Shown piece by piece: positions 6,537 to 15,166 of a DNA stretch of 34,653 bases. The position numbers and the translations under genes are program-made. Under the pieces are notes generated by a model. It was not told the DNA's origin and made no database searches. It worked only from the letters and a program-made list of their open reading frames with translations. The stretch's first letter is position 1; each line of letters opens with the position of its first letter. Where the stretch lies: assembly GCA_046538375.1 (NCBI GenBank), contig JBKHJA010000014.1, forward strand, positions 1 through 34,653, in the 5' to 3' direction. This DNA is from JBKHJA01 sp046538375 (GTDB lineage Bacteria > Acidobacteriota > Aminicenantia > Aminicenantales > Aminicenantaceae).

Positions 6537-8717
6537 TCACTCTATTTTTATCAGCTTCTCCTTTACCCGGCAGTTTCTCCTGACCGGCTTATCGGTCTTT
6601 ATGGCGATGTGGAGAGCCTTGTAGGAGCCTACAATGATGCTCAACTTCTTGGCCCGGGTCAGGGCCGTGTAAAACAGGTTCCGCTGAAGCATGATGAAAT
6701 GCTGAGGGAAAAGAGGCATCACCACGGCCTGAAATTCACTCCCCTGGGATTTATGAACAGAGATGGCATAAGCCAGGGTGACCTCATTCACTTCTTCCTT
6801 ATCGTAGAAGACCACTCTGCCGTCAAAATCGACACCCAGACGGTAAGTGGGCTTATCTAGATAAACCACAATCCCGATATCGCCGTTAAACACCTCTTTT
6901 TCATAATTGTTCCTTATCTGCATCACTTTATCGTGAACCTTAATCTCCCGCATTCCAAAGTGCAGTCCTTTCCCGTAGGGATTCAATCTTTTCTGCAGTT
7001 GGGTGTTGAGGTTATCCACTCCTATCACTCCTCTGTACATGGGACTGATCACCTGGATTTCGGCAGAAAGAGGAGGCAGATGGAGTTTTTTGGGGATCCG
7101 GTAAGAGCAAAGCCCCATGATGGTGCCAAAGGCCCTCTGCTCATCTTTCTGATGGATAAAATAAAAATCGGCATCTTTCTTATCGCGGGGAGGATAGACC
7201 AGATTCTGGCCCTGGTTGACCCGGTGGGCGTTTATAACGATGAGACTGTCTTTTTCCTGGCGAAAAATCTCATCCAGCCTGACCACTTCCACTTTCTTGG
7301 AATCGATGATATCCCGCAGAAGATTTCCCGGCCCCACAGAAGGAAGCTGGTCTTTATCCCCCACCAGAATAAGCCGCATCCAGGGAGGCACAGCCTTCAA
7401 AAGATAATACATGAGAGGCAGATCCACCATGGAGAACTCATCGATGATCAGGGCATCACCGTTGAAGGGACGATTCTCATTCCGCCGGAAATTTCCAAGC
7501 TTGGGATTGTACTCCAGAATCCGATGGATGGTCTTGGCCTCTCTGTGGGTGGCCTCACTCAACCTTTTGGCTGCCCTTCCTGTGGGAGCAGCCAGCAGAA
7601 CTTTTCTCCCTCCCTCTTCAAAAGCATCCACCACCGCTTTGATGATGGTGGTCTTTCCAGTCCCGGGGCCTCCGGTGATAACCAATATTTTCTTGAGCAA
7701 GCTCTGCTTTATGGCCTTCTTCTGCTTTGAGGAAAATTCCACAGACATTTCTTCTTCAACCGCAGCAATGGCTTTGTCCACGTCCACAGAAGGAGTGAGG
7801 AAAGGGAAAGAGGCTAACTGGTGAATGATACGGACCACCTCTTCCTGGGCCTTGTAGAAAAAAGGGAGGTAAATGGCCTTATGGGAATCCAATCCCTCGG
7901 AAACCACATGTTCCTTACCTTCAAGATCATCCAGAGCTTCTCTGGTTTTCTCCTCATCCACTTCCAGCTCCTGCTGGCATTTTTGTTCTATATCTTTCTG
8001 ATAAGAAAACACATGTCCCTGTTCGGTGTCTTTTTCCAATAGATAAAGTATGAAAGCCTTGATCCTTTCCGGAGATGAGGGGCTCATCCCCAGTTTCAGA
8101 GCAACCTGGTCGGCTGTCTTGAAGCCGATCCCCCATATATCCTGACAGGCCCGATAAGGATTTGTTTTCAATACGCGAAAGGAATCTTCTCCATACTGAC
8201 GGTATATCTTGATAGCCAGGTTGGTGGAGATATTGTGTTCCTGGAGGAATATGATAAGATCGCTGATGTTGCGGTGCTCTTCCCAGGATTTTTTGATGTC
8301 CTTAAGTTTGTGGGTTCCTATTCCCTCCACCTGTTTCAATTTTTCTGGGCTTTTGGACAGAATATCCAGGGTCTCCAAGCCAAATTTCTCTATGATTCTT
8401 TTGGCCAGCACCGGTCCTATGCCCCTGATCAAACCTGAAGACAGAAATTTCTCCACTCCTTTTATGGATGAAGGAAGGACAGGGGTGAAATTTTTGACTT
8501 TAAACTGCCTGCCGAATCTGGGATTCACCTCCCATTGGCCGGTTATCCGCAGCATCTCTCCCGACGATATGGGCGGGAAGGAACCCACCACGGTGAAAGA
8601 CTCTCCGCTGTCCAGGAGGAAGCGGCAGACGGTGTATCCTGTTTCGGGACTGTAGTAGATGATCTGATCGATGGTCCCTTCGAAATATTCCATAGCTGAC
8701 TTTGTGGGAGATGACAA
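6537..8717 (-). CDS. recD2: RecD2-type SF1B DNA helicase
   Basis: A 726-residue protein with RecD2 layout. The N-terminal OB-like region (residues 9-80) is followed by helix-hairpin-helix motifs (GLIRGIGPVLAKRI, VEGIGTHKLKDI, WGIGFKTADQVA). The helicase core then has Walker A ITGGPGTGKTT (about 345), the DEFSMVD Walker B segment (about 427), and ends with the typical AYAISVHKSQGSEF and FYTALTRAKK motifs. RecD2 is a 5'-3' single-strand-tracking helicase acting in repair without RecBC. Length matches the family. Start at 8717; an in-frame Met at codon 9 is an alternative. The DUF62 gene ends 6 nt upstream, so the two are probably co-transcribed; a functional link is not obvious. Confidence 0.95.
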   Translation of the reverse strand: MSSPTKSAMEYFEGTIDQIIYYSPETGYTVCRFLLDSGESFTVVGSFPPISSGEMLRITGQWEVNPRFGRQFKVKNFTPVLPSSIKGVEKFLSSGLIRGIGPVLAKRIIEKFGLETLDILSKSPEKLKQVEGIGTHKLKDIKKSWEEHRNISDLIIFLQEHNISTNLAIKIYRQYGEDSFRVLKTNPYRACQDIWGIGFKTADQVALKLGMSPSSPERIKAFILYLLEKDTEQGHVFSYQKDIEQKCQQELEVDEEKTREALDDLEGKEHVVSEGLDSHKAIYLPFFYKAQEEVVRIIHQLASFPFLTPSVDVDKAIAAVEEEMSVEFSSKQKKAIKQSLLKKILVITGGPGTGKTTIIKAVVDAFEEGGRKVLLAAPTGRAAKRLSEATHREAKTIHRILEYNPKLGNFRRNENRPFNGDALIIDEFSMVDLPLMYYLLKAVPPWMRLILVGDKDQLPSVGPGNLLRDIIDSKKVEVVRLDEIFRQEKDSLIVINAHRVNQGQNLVYPPRDKKDADFYFIHQKDEQRAFGTIMGLCSYRIPKKLHLPPLSAEIQVISPMYRGVIGVDNLNTQLQKRLNPYGKGLHFGMREIKVHDKVMQIRNNYEKEVFNGDIGIVVYLDKPTYRLGVDFDGRVVFYDKEEVNEVTLAYAISVHKSQGSEFQAVVMPLFPQHFIMLQRNLFYTALTRAKKLSIIVGSYKALHIAIKTDKPVRRNCRVKEKLIKIE

Positions 8718-8723
8718 AAAGAC

Positions 8724-9524
8724 TTATTTCTTCAGGCGAATTTTTACCTCCTGGCCTGGTCCCACCTTTAATTTCCGGGCTGCTGAATCCTCTCTGGCTG
8801 CCAATTCTATCAAACCCACGCTCCCTTCCAGAAAAAGAATATCCCCTTTTTTCACCGCAGAGTAGCTCTTTGCGAAGCCAGAAATCTCCTTCTTCTTGAC
8901 CATAACGGATAAATGTCTATTTTTACTTTGGCCTTGAAACGAGCGGACCATCTCTGAAGGAATGTTGGTTATCAAGTTCCCGAATTTGTCCCGGTACAAG
9001 ACATGACCGATGATTTCATTTTTTTTCTGTACGGGTTTCTTGAATTTGGATTTTTGGAAGCGGTGAAGCTCCGGGCCAAACTCCTGGCAGGAGACGCCGG
9101 CAGAAAGGAACGAGGCGGCGGGAGCCATCTTGTCCCGGGCTTCAAAAGTCTGGCTATGAGGGTGGAGAAAAAACTTCTCATTTCTCACTTCCCGCACCTG
9201 ATGATCCTCCTCTTCCAGAACCAGCCCCAGCAGTCCGTTATCAGGAGCGATGAAATAATATTTTCCTGTCTGAGCCAAAAGGATTTTGCGGGCTGATCCC
9301 ACTCCGGGATCCACAACCGCCAGAAAAATGGTGTTTTTTGGAAAATATCTGTAGCAGGAAAGGAGGATGAATCCAGCACTGTGGATATCAAATGAAGGCA
9401 GCCGGTGAGTGATATCCACCAGCCGAACCGCAGGATTGATGCTCAGGATGATCCCTTTGAGGGAGGGAACGAAAAAATCCTGTTCACCAAAATCTGTCAT
9501 CAAGGCAATGACCGGTGTTTTCAT
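8724..9524 (-). CDS. DUF62 / SAM hydrolase (adenosyl-chloride-synthase fold) family protein
   Basis: A 266-residue protein with the two-domain layout of the SAM hydroxide adenosyltransferase/fluorinase family. N-terminal motifs are MTDFG (9-13), VDITH (36-40), VVDPGVGSARK (70-80) and APDNGLL (93-99). A C-terminal beta-barrel begins near IGHVLYRDKFGNLITNI. Family members cleave SAM to adenosine and methionine, or halogenate it. From memory, the hydrolase triad is Asp-Arg-His. Asp72 and Arg79 are present, but the His normally found in TFHGRD is Glu128 (TFEARD). Activity is therefore uncertain: altered chemistry or SAM binding only. It is first in a two-gene minus-strand unit with recD2 and is divergent from the gene at 9609. 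Confidence 0.85.
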   Translation of the reverse strand: MKTPVIALMTDFGEQDFFVPSLKGIILSINPAVRLVDITHRLPSFDIHSAGFILLSCYRYFPKNTIFLAVVDPGVGSARKILLAQTGKYYFIAPDNGLLGLVLEEEDHQVREVRNEKFFLHPHSQTFEARDKMAPAASFLSAGVSCQEFGPELHRFQKSKFKKPVQKKNEIIGHVLYRDKFGNLITNIPSEMVRSFQGQSKNRHLSVMVKKKEISGFAKSYSAVKKGDILFLEGSVGLIELAAREDSAARKLKVGPGQEVKIRLKK

Positions 9525-9608
9525 TCCTGCTTATCTTATTCTATTCCCTCTTATCGGTCAACTGGCGGGTATTTGACCGGGGGCCCAAATAGTGATAATT
9601 TTCCTTTG

Positions 9609-11258
9609 ATGAAATTCCTGAAAGTGCTGATCAACTGCCTTATCAGCGGTGCTTTTTTCTGTTTTCTTCTTTCTCTTCTCACAATCGATTTGAATATCAA
9701 TCTCCGGTTTGACCTCGCTTTTTTCACTCAACTGTCTCTTTTTCTTTTCATCACCTACGGCCTTTTGGTCAGCCTTATCTGTTTTATCCTTTTCTTCATC
9801 GTCCAATTTTTTGCAGGAAGAAAATTCAATATTGCGGTGGTTTCTCCTTCTTTTCTTACTCTAAGCTTCTCTTTCCTTCTGTTTCTATTTCTGCTGATTT
9901 TCAAGACCAATCAGCATTATTTCCTTTCCTTTTTTGATCTCCAAACCCAAAAAATCCTAAACAGCCAGTCCACACCTCTTATGATTATGGCCGTTCTGGG
10001 ATTCATCACTTTCTACGGCTTTTTCCGCTACAAAAAAAATGCGCTTTTCTACGGGCTTTACTTTTTTCTGCTTCTGGCCACCCTCATCTATGCGGTCAAC
10101 CGGAGATTTCTGTACTCTTTCCCCTTCAATCCCCCCAAGACTGCCAGCCTGGAAGCCAAACAGATCGACAAAAAAATCACCGTCGTCGGTCTTAAAGGTT
10201 TGAGCTTCGATTTCCTCATACCTTTAATCAACGAGGGAAAGCTTCCCAACTTCTCATGGTTCATGGAAAACGGAAGCTGGGGGAAACTGAAAAGCTTCTC
10301 CCCCACCGAGCCCCTCATCCTCCACACCTCTTTCAATACCGGAAAACTTCCCGCCAAACACCGTCAGATCTCTCCCTACAGGTATCGGCTTTTCAATGTC
10401 TCCACACCGCTGGAGATAACTCCCCGGTTTATCTTTTTCTGGCAGCTCACCCGGACAGAGTTGATTCGTATATCTGCCAACACATTCTCCCCCTTGACCA
10501 AGGATCTCTGGCAAATTCTTGGGGAAAATAAGACTCTTTTTCTCAAAAGGGATAATCCTGACTATCTTCAACTCACCCATCCTTCCCCCAAGGCTCAAAA
10601 ACTTTTCCATCAGTTCTACAAAGAATTGGAGTATGAAAAGGGTTCTCTTTTCGAAATACTCAAACAAGCTTTTTACGGGGATGTGGAATATGAGGAAACA
10701 ACACACCTTCAGAAAAAAGACACCCAGCCTCAGGTGACCCACTTCTATCTAAGCGGCCTGAACATGGTGGAGACATATTTCTATAAATACAGTTTTCCAG
10801 ATTTGTTCGGCAACATCGATCAAGAGGAAATCAACAAATACAGCACCACCATCGAAAAATATTATCAGTTCTACGATCAGATCATCGGCAAATACCTGGC
10901 ATCTCTCAAAGAGGATGAGCTCCTGGTCATCTATTCTCCACATGGAATAGAAGCTCTCCCCATGTGGAAAAGAATCGTGGAATGGATCCTGGGAAACGCC
11001 GAGATCTCCGCCTACCATGAGCATGCTCCACATGGAGTGATTTTTTTCTACGGCAAAGAAATCGAACGAGGAAAGAATATAAAAGGAATGAAACTGGTGG
11101 ATATCGTTCCCACTTTTCTCAATTATCTGGGTCTTCCGGTAGGAAAAGATATGGACGGAACTGTCCAGAGTTCTGTGTTTGTGGAAGAATTCAGGATGGA
11201 AAATCCTGTTCTGTATATCTCTTCCTACGAGGAAATCAGCATCGAAAGACCTGAATAG
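9609..11258 (+). CDS. Polytopic membrane protein with degenerate AlkP-superfamily domain
   Basis: I place the start at 9609 (549 residues). The frame is open from 9405, but that part overlaps the divergent DUF62 gene and is not membrane-like. About five transmembrane helices occupy residues 8-165, followed by an extracytoplasmic domain from about 185. Its layout matches type I phosphodiesterase/AlkP proteins: VVGLKGLSFDFL..LINEGKLPNF, then SFNTGKLPAKH, then YSPHGIEA, HAPHGVIFF and a closing LVDIVPTFLNYLGLPVGKDMDG. The catalytic residues appear lost. GLDG is GLKG, SDHG is SPHG, and the position 10 residues before the TG of SFNTG, where the nucleophile sits in relatives, is Pro. A pseudoenzyme, perhaps a binding or scaffolding protein for surface polymer synthesis, is inferred. 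It ends 15 nt from convergent lepB. Confidence 0.75.
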   Translation: MKFLKVLINCLISGAFFCFLLSLLTIDLNINLRFDLAFFTQLSLFLFITYGLLVSLICFILFFIVQFFAGRKFNIAVVSPSFLTLSFSFLLFLFLLIFKTNQHYFLSFFDLQTQKILNSQSTPLMIMAVLGFITFYGFFRYKKNALFYGLYFFLLLATLIYAVNRRFLYSFPFNPPKTASLEAKQIDKKITVVGLKGLSFDFLIPLINEGKLPNFSWFMENGSWGKLKSFSPTEPLILHTSFNTGKLPAKHRQISPYRYRLFNVSTPLEITPRFIFFWQLTRTELIRISANTFSPLTKDLWQILGENKTLFLKRDNPDYLQLTHPSPKAQKLFHQFYKELEYEKGSLFEILKQAFYGDVEYEETTHLQKKDTQPQVTHFYLSGLNMVETYFYKYSFPDLFGNIDQEEINKYSTTIEKYYQFYDQIIGKYLASLKEDELLVIYSPHGIEALPMWKRIVEWILGNAEISAYHEHAPHGVIFFYGKEIERGKNIKGMKLVDIVPTFLNYLGLPVGKDMDGTVQSSVFVEEFRMENPVLYISSYEEISIERPE

Positions 11259-11273
11259 CTCCTGTCAGCCTGA

Positions 11274-11975
11274 TTATTTGATGATGTGGAAGAGACGTCC
11301 CCATCTTGCCTTCATGATGAAATTGACAAATTTCTTTAGTCTTTCCTGCGGGCTCGTCTTGAGATAGGCGTTTCTTTCCGCTTTATAAGAAAAATAGATG
11401 ATCCAGGGCCTTCCTTTTATGTAATTCAAGGGCAAAAATCCCCAGTATCGGCTGTCATAGCTGTTATCCCTGTTATCTCCCATCACAAAACAATACCCGG
11501 GAGGCACAGTCACCGGGCCAAAATTGTCCCTTATCACCTCATCATAGTGGTAGTACCCCTTCTCGGTATAAACTTGATTGTCATTATGAACTTTATATTT
11601 TTCAGGGATAGGCTCTCCGTTGACATAGACGTGTTTGTTTTTGATCTCGATCTTTTCGCCCGGCAGACCGATCATCCTTTTCACAAAATCCTTGGAAAGT
11701 TCTTCCGGATATTTAAAAACAACAATATCGTACCTCTCCAGCTTTTTCCGGGGAAGAATCTCCTCTTCCCAGCCAAAGTAGGGTCGGGTGTACATGAATT
11801 TGTCCACCAGCAAAAAATCACCGATCAGCAGAGTGGGTTCCATGGATCCTGTGGGAATCTGAAAGGCCTGGACCACAAAAGTCATCACAAAAAAGACAAA
11901 AACAGCGGTCTCGGCAATGAGTTCAAAATATTCCCGGAAGGTGCTCTTTTCTTTTTTCTTTTTTTCTTTTTTCAT
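11274..11975 (-). CDS. lepB: Signal peptidase I
   Basis: The 233-residue S26 protease removes signal peptides from Sec and Tat substrates at the periplasmic face. A lysine-rich cytoplasmic start precedes one transmembrane helix (about 21-38). The catalytic serine is S44 in PTGSMEPTLL, the general-base lysine is K99 in VKRMIGLPGE, and the conserved MGDNRDNSYDSRYWG box follows. The frame stays open to a GTG at 11996, but I prefer the ATG at 11975. It sits one base after the stop of the small upstream gene (TAAGATG), a layout typical of translational coupling. Confidence 0.93.
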   Translation of the reverse strand: MKKEKKKKEKSTFREYFELIAETAVFVFFVMTFVVQAFQIPTGSMEPTLLIGDFLLVDKFMYTRPYFGWEEEILPRKKLERYDIVVFKYPEELSKDFVKRMIGLPGEKIEIKNKHVYVNGEPIPEKYKVHNDNQVYTEKGYYHYDEVIRDNFGPVTVPPGYCFVMGDNRDNSYDSRYWGFLPLNYIKGRPWIIYFSYKAERNAYLKTSPQERLKKFVNFIMKARWGRLFHIIK

Positions 11976-11976
11976 C

Positions 11977-12144
11977 TTACACCAGGAATGAAACACTCAC
12001 TATAGCTAAAAATACAAAATTCATCAACACGGCAGTCCTGACTGCAGGAAGAAAAGAGGTCCGCCAGCCCGGATTTTCTTTGTCTTCTTTGAATGACAGG
12101 AAAGACAAAGGCGCCCCGAGGAATACAGCCTTTGCTTTGTTCAT
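11977..12144 (-). CDS. Small predicted membrane protein upstream of lepB
   Basis: A 55-residue ORF. It begins MNKAKAVFLGAPLSFLSF, has a charged middle (KEDKENPGW), and ends in a hydrophobic helix (about residues 37-55, AVLMNFVFLAIVSVSFLV). Several observations support it as a real gene. An AGGA ribosome binding site lies 5-8 nt before the ATG. A promoter sits immediately upstream (12164-12192) with a leader of about 13 nt. The TAA stop is followed one base later by the lepB ATG. I recognise no family. A role tied to signal peptidase or membrane biogenesis is only suggested by the coupling. Confidence 0.6.
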   Translation of the reverse strand: MNKAKAVFLGAPLSFLSFKEDKENPGWRTSFLPAVRTAVLMNFVFLAIVSVSFLV

Positions 12145-12163
12145 CTTTTCCTGTGAAATCCAT

Positions 12164-12192
12164 ATTATAGCAAATTGAACCAAGGTGACCAA
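12164..12192 (-). promoter_or_regulatory. Promoter for the small membrane protein-lepB operon
   Basis: On the minus strand, TATAAT (12164-12169, perfect) has TTGGTC (12187-12192, 3/6) 17 nt upstream. Predicted start is near 12157, so the AGGA ribosome binding site lies inside the transcript. Confidence 0.6.
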
Positions 12193-12226
12193 AAAAATTA
12201 ATTCTAACGTTAGCGTTTTTTCCTGT

Positions 12227-12363
12227 GGTGAGTATGGGTCCTGTCACGGCACATCCCCATCCGTCCTCGCTTCCGAGACAGTATGAAAGAATTGAGGCAA
12301 ATATCCCATCTCGGAAGCTGCGGGTGGATGGGGAGCCCCAGTGCCGTGCCACCCATACTCACT
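12227..12363. repeat. Long hairpin element, copy A
   Basis: An imperfect inverted repeat of about 137 nt. Stacked arms: GTGAGTATGGGT (from 12228) with ACCCATACTCAC (to 12362); CACGGCAC (12245-12252) with GTGCCGTG (12341-12348); TCCCCATCC (12254-12262) with GGATGGGGA (12326-12334); GCTTCCGAG (12269-12277) with CTCGGAAGC (12310-12318). Asymmetric internal loops separate the stems, and the apical loop is about 32 nt. There is no U-tract, so it is not a standard terminator. It lies between the divergent lepB and ychF-like operons. Related to 22076-22215 and to a remnant at 29672-29735. Confidence 0.85.
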
Positions 12364-12450
12364 CTGCATTCATGACCATCTCGAAAAAAGATGCTTCTGT
12401 TTGGAAGAACTCCCAAAACCGTGATGAATATAAATACATACTGATTGAAA

Positions 12451-12487
12451 AGGGTGAGGGATGGGGGTGAGGAAGCCCCTATCACGG
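12451..12487. repeat. GGGTGAGG element, partial copy
   Basis: AGGGTGAGGGATGGGGGTGAGG then AAGCCCCTATCACGG. It matches the 5' arm at 29750-29780 and then continues directly with the ATCACGG found at the far 3' end of that element (29898-29904), as if the interior had been deleted. It follows hairpin copy A. The rest of the gene-free stretch 12145-12562 is the lepB promoter, hairpin A and unremarkable AT-rich sequence. Confidence 0.6.
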
Positions 12488-12562
12488 ATTTGGAGAGGCT
12501 TCTCTTACCCATAAATCTGGATGCTTGGGCAACGTCCTCCATTGTGATATCATACCCCAGGA

Positions 12563-13639
12563 ATGAACTTCACTCTGTTTGGCTACCCCAAGACAGGAAA
12601 AACCACCCTGTTCAATCTTTTGACCGGGGCAAAAATCGAAACCCGGGCTTTTGATGACAGGAAAAAAGAACCCAACCTGAGAACATGTCCTGTCCCTGAT
12701 ACCCGGTTGGACAAAATAGCGGCGCTCTATCCTGACAGGGTAAAGAAACCAGCCACCATAGATTTCGTGGACCTGGCAGGAATCTCCTTCGGGGAAATCA
12801 AAAACAGCGCCTATCTCCACCACCTCAGGTTAGCTGACGGCCTCACCCATGTGGTCAGAGGCTTCGCCGACCCCCAGATTCCTCATCCCCGAGGCAAAAT
12901 CAGTCCCAAAGACGATATCCTGTCCATGGAAGAAGAACTGGTGCTGGCTGATCTGATTTCCATAGAGAACAGACTGGAAAAGCTGGAGAAAGAATTGAAA
13001 AGGACAAAAAGCGCTGAAGGTGAAAAAGAAAAAAATATCTGTGATAAGCTTCACTCCCATCTTGAACAGGGAAAACCTGTCCGTGAACTCCAACTGAGTC
13101 CTTCAGAAGATAAGCTCTTCAGAAGCTTTGCCTTCCTCACCCAAAAACCAATCCTTCACATGATCAATATCCAAGAAAAAGATATCCCAGATATAGAACA
13201 TCCTGAGAAAATTTATCCTCTTCCCGAAAAAGAAATCTCCCTCATGGCCTTCTGCGGCAAAATTGAGGAAGAAATCATGGAGCTCGAAGACGCCCAGGAA
13301 AAAGAGACTTTTCTCCGGGAATACGGGCTGGAAGAACTGAGCGTTTCCAGGTTTTTGAAAAAATCCTACGCACTTCTGGAGACCATCACCTTCTTCACTA
13401 TCGGCAAACAGGAAGTCAAAGCCTGGACCATACCCAGAGGCACCCCGGCTTTGAATGCCGCAGGGACTATCCATTCGGATATGGAAAAGGGCTTTATCCG
13501 GGCAGAGGTCATCTCCTGGAAAGACCTTGTGCAGCACGGTTCCTTCCAGCAAGCCAAGGAAAAGGCTGCTTTGCGTCTGGAAGGAAAGGAGTATAGGGTC
13601 CAGGATGGAGATGTGATCTATTTTCGCTTTTCCGCCTAA
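12563..13639 (+). CDS. YchF/OLA1-like P-loop NTPase
   Basis: A 358-residue protein, close to YchF in size. The Walker A loop is GYPKTGKTT (7-15) rather than the usual GLPNVGKST. The switch II-type DLAGISFGE is at about 72-80. The family landmark THVVRGFADPQIPHPRGKISPKDDI is present, and NIQE stands in the G4 position, where YchF proteins have NxxE instead of NKxD. The C-terminal TGS domain runs from TFFTIGKQEVKAWTI to QDGDVIYFRFSA. YchF proteins bind ATP or GTP and associate with ribosomes. The altered P-loop makes this a divergent member, so I do not assign the symbol. It is first in a tight run with tgt, yajC, secD and secF; tgt starts 4 nt later. AGGA abuts the ATG, which is poor spacing. 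Confidence 0.85.
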   Translation: MNFTLFGYPKTGKTTLFNLLTGAKIETRAFDDRKKEPNLRTCPVPDTRLDKIAALYPDRVKKPATIDFVDLAGISFGEIKNSAYLHHLRLADGLTHVVRGFADPQIPHPRGKISPKDDILSMEEELVLADLISIENRLEKLEKELKRTKSAEGEKEKNICDKLHSHLEQGKPVRELQLSPSEDKLFRSFAFLTQKPILHMINIQEKDIPDIEHPEKIYPLPEKEISLMAFCGKIEEEIMELEDAQEKETFLREYGLEELSVSRFLKKSYALLETITFFTIGKQEVKAWTIPRGTPALNAAGTIHSDMEKGFIRAEVISWKDLVQHGSFQQAKEKAALRLEGKEYRVQDGDVIYFRFSA

Positions 13640-13643
13640 GTCG

Positions 13644-14765
13644 ATGAAAAAACCCTTTGAAATCACCTCCCAGGATTCACACTCTTCTGCCCGTACCGGG
13701 ATGGTGCACACCCCGCACGGTTCCTTTGAAACCCCGGCCTTTGCTCCGGTGGGCAGTCAAGGCACCATCAAAGGTCTCTCCCACAGCCAGCTCCAGGACC
13801 TGGGGGCCCAGCTCCTGTTAGTAAATTCCTATCATCTTTACCTGCGGCCAGGCGTGGAGACCATAACCAAGCTGGGAGGGATTCATTCCTTTATCTCCTG
13901 GAAAAAGCCTATTCTCTCTGACAGCGGGGGATTTCAGATCCACAGCCTCTCTCCCCTGGTCAAAGTCCACACCAAAGGAGTGGAATTCACCTCTCATCTG
14001 GATGGCACCAAGATCTTCCTCTCTCCTGAAGAGGTGGTAAACCTCCAGATAAAACTGGGAACAGATATCATGATGACACTCGACTACTTCCTTCCTTACC
14101 CCTCAACCGAGCAGAAAACAAAAGAAGCGGTAGCCTTGACTACCCGCTGGGCCCGGCGTTCTAAAAACACTTTTCTTAAACAGGAATCTCACCAGCTTCT
14201 CTGGGGAATATGTCAGGGCGGCATTTTTTGGGACCAGCGGAAAAAAAGCATAGAAGACTTAATGGCTTTAGATTTTGACGGTTATGCCCTGGGAGGACTG
14301 GGCCTGGGAGAGCCCAAATCTCAATTCATGGACATGGTGGAACGGGCTTCGTCTCTTCTTCCTGTTGATAAGCCCCGCTATCTCATGGGGATCGGTTACA
14401 TCCAGGATATTCTGGAAGCGGTCCGGAAAGGGATGGATATCTTCGACTGTGTGCTGCCCACCAGAAACGCCCGCAACGGCACCCTGTTCACCAGCCAGGG
14501 CAAAATTGTGATCAAGAATAATAAATACGCTCAAGATCCCCGCCCCCTGGACGAGCGGTGCTCCTGCTACACCTGCCGCCATTTCTCCCGCGCCTATCTC
14601 CGCCATCTTTACGAAAGGCAGGAGATTTCTTCTGCCATCCTCAACACCATCCATAACCTTCATTTTTATCTTGACATCTTCCGTAAAATTAGGCAAGCTA
14701 TTCAAACAAATTCGTATCAACAACTGATATGTAGTATAATAAATAAAAACGAACAAGAGGAATAA
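13644..14765 (+). CDS. tgt: tRNA-guanine transglycosylase
   Basis: A 373-residue enzyme exchanging guanine for preQ1 at position 34 of tRNAs with GUN anticodons, the key step of queuosine formation. Landmarks are the active-site SDSGGFQIHSL (90-100), GGLGLGEP near 214-221, the catalytic DCVLPTRNARNGT segment near 274-286, and the zinc site CSCYTCRHFSRAYLRHL near 309-325 with a distal His. Full length. The SGGFQIHSL variant differs slightly from the common SGGFQVFSL. yajC begins 3 nt after its stop, and the yajC ribosome binding site lies in the last codons of tgt. Confidence 0.96.
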   Translation: MKKPFEITSQDSHSSARTGMVHTPHGSFETPAFAPVGSQGTIKGLSHSQLQDLGAQLLLVNSYHLYLRPGVETITKLGGIHSFISWKKPILSDSGGFQIHSLSPLVKVHTKGVEFTSHLDGTKIFLSPEEVVNLQIKLGTDIMMTLDYFLPYPSTEQKTKEAVALTTRWARRSKNTFLKQESHQLLWGICQGGIFWDQRKKSIEDLMALDFDGYALGGLGLGEPKSQFMDMVERASSLLPVDKPRYLMGIGYIQDILEAVRKGMDIFDCVLPTRNARNGTLFTSQGKIVIKNNKYAQDPRPLDERCSCYTCRHFSRAYLRHLYERQEISSAILNTIHNLHFYLDIFRKIRQAIQTNSYQQLICSIINKNEQEE

Positions 14766-14768
14766 ACA

Positions 14769-15104
14769 ATGACCTTTGGCTGCTTCTTCACCTTGCTCCA
14801 ACAGGGCCAACAACCTTCTGGTGGCGGTGGAAGCTTCATCACTGCTTTGATCCCCTTTATCCTGGTTTTTGTGATCTTCTACCTGCTGATCATTATGCCT
14901 TCCCGGAAAAAGCAGAAAAGACACCAGCAGATGGTCGAACAGCTCAAACCAGGAGACAAAGTGGTCACTTCAGGAGGAGTTTACGGAACAGTGATGGGAG
15001 TCCAAAAGGACCGGATTGAGCTGAAAATTGCGTCCAATGTCAAAGTGGATATCACCAAAAATGCTGTGGCTGCTGTCCTGACCCCTAAAAAGAAAGAAAA
15101 ATAG
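14769..15104 (+). CDS. yajC: YajC, preprotein translocase accessory subunit
   Basis: An 111-residue protein. One transmembrane helix at about 27-47 (ITALIPFILVFVIFYLLIIMPSRKKQKRHQQM) carries the family IIMPSRK-like junction, followed by the YajC core (LKPGDKVVTSGGVYGTVMGVQKDRIELKI). YajC binds SecDF and SecYEG at the inner membrane. AGAGGA lies about 8 nt before the ATG. A TATAAT-like box is visible near 14735 inside the end of tgt, but I see no good -35, so an internal promoter is uncertain. It directly precedes secD. Confidence 0.95.
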   Translation: MTFGCFFTLLQQGQQPSGGGGSFITALIPFILVFVIFYLLIIMPSRKKQKRHQQMVEQLKPGDKVVTSGGVYGTVMGVQKDRIELKIASNVKVDITKNAVAAVLTPKKKEK

Positions 15105-15166
15105 CTCTCATCCCTTTCATCCAAAAATATTAGCCTTATAATTTCCAAGGAAAAAGAAAATCTGAA

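Noticed and set aside
6933..7730. Plus-strand open frame of 265 codons opposite recD2
   Set aside because: It mirrors the RecD2 helicase core with no recognisable domain or ribosome binding site.
9405..9608. N-terminal extension of the AlkP-like membrane protein
   Set aside because: It overlaps the divergent DUF62 gene and is polar, whereas the ATG at 9609 leads directly into a membrane helix.
9525..9608. Promoters in the divergent DUF62/AlkP-like gap
   Set aside because: TTGACC boxes exist on both strands, but either the spacing or the predicted start position relative to the ATG is poor.
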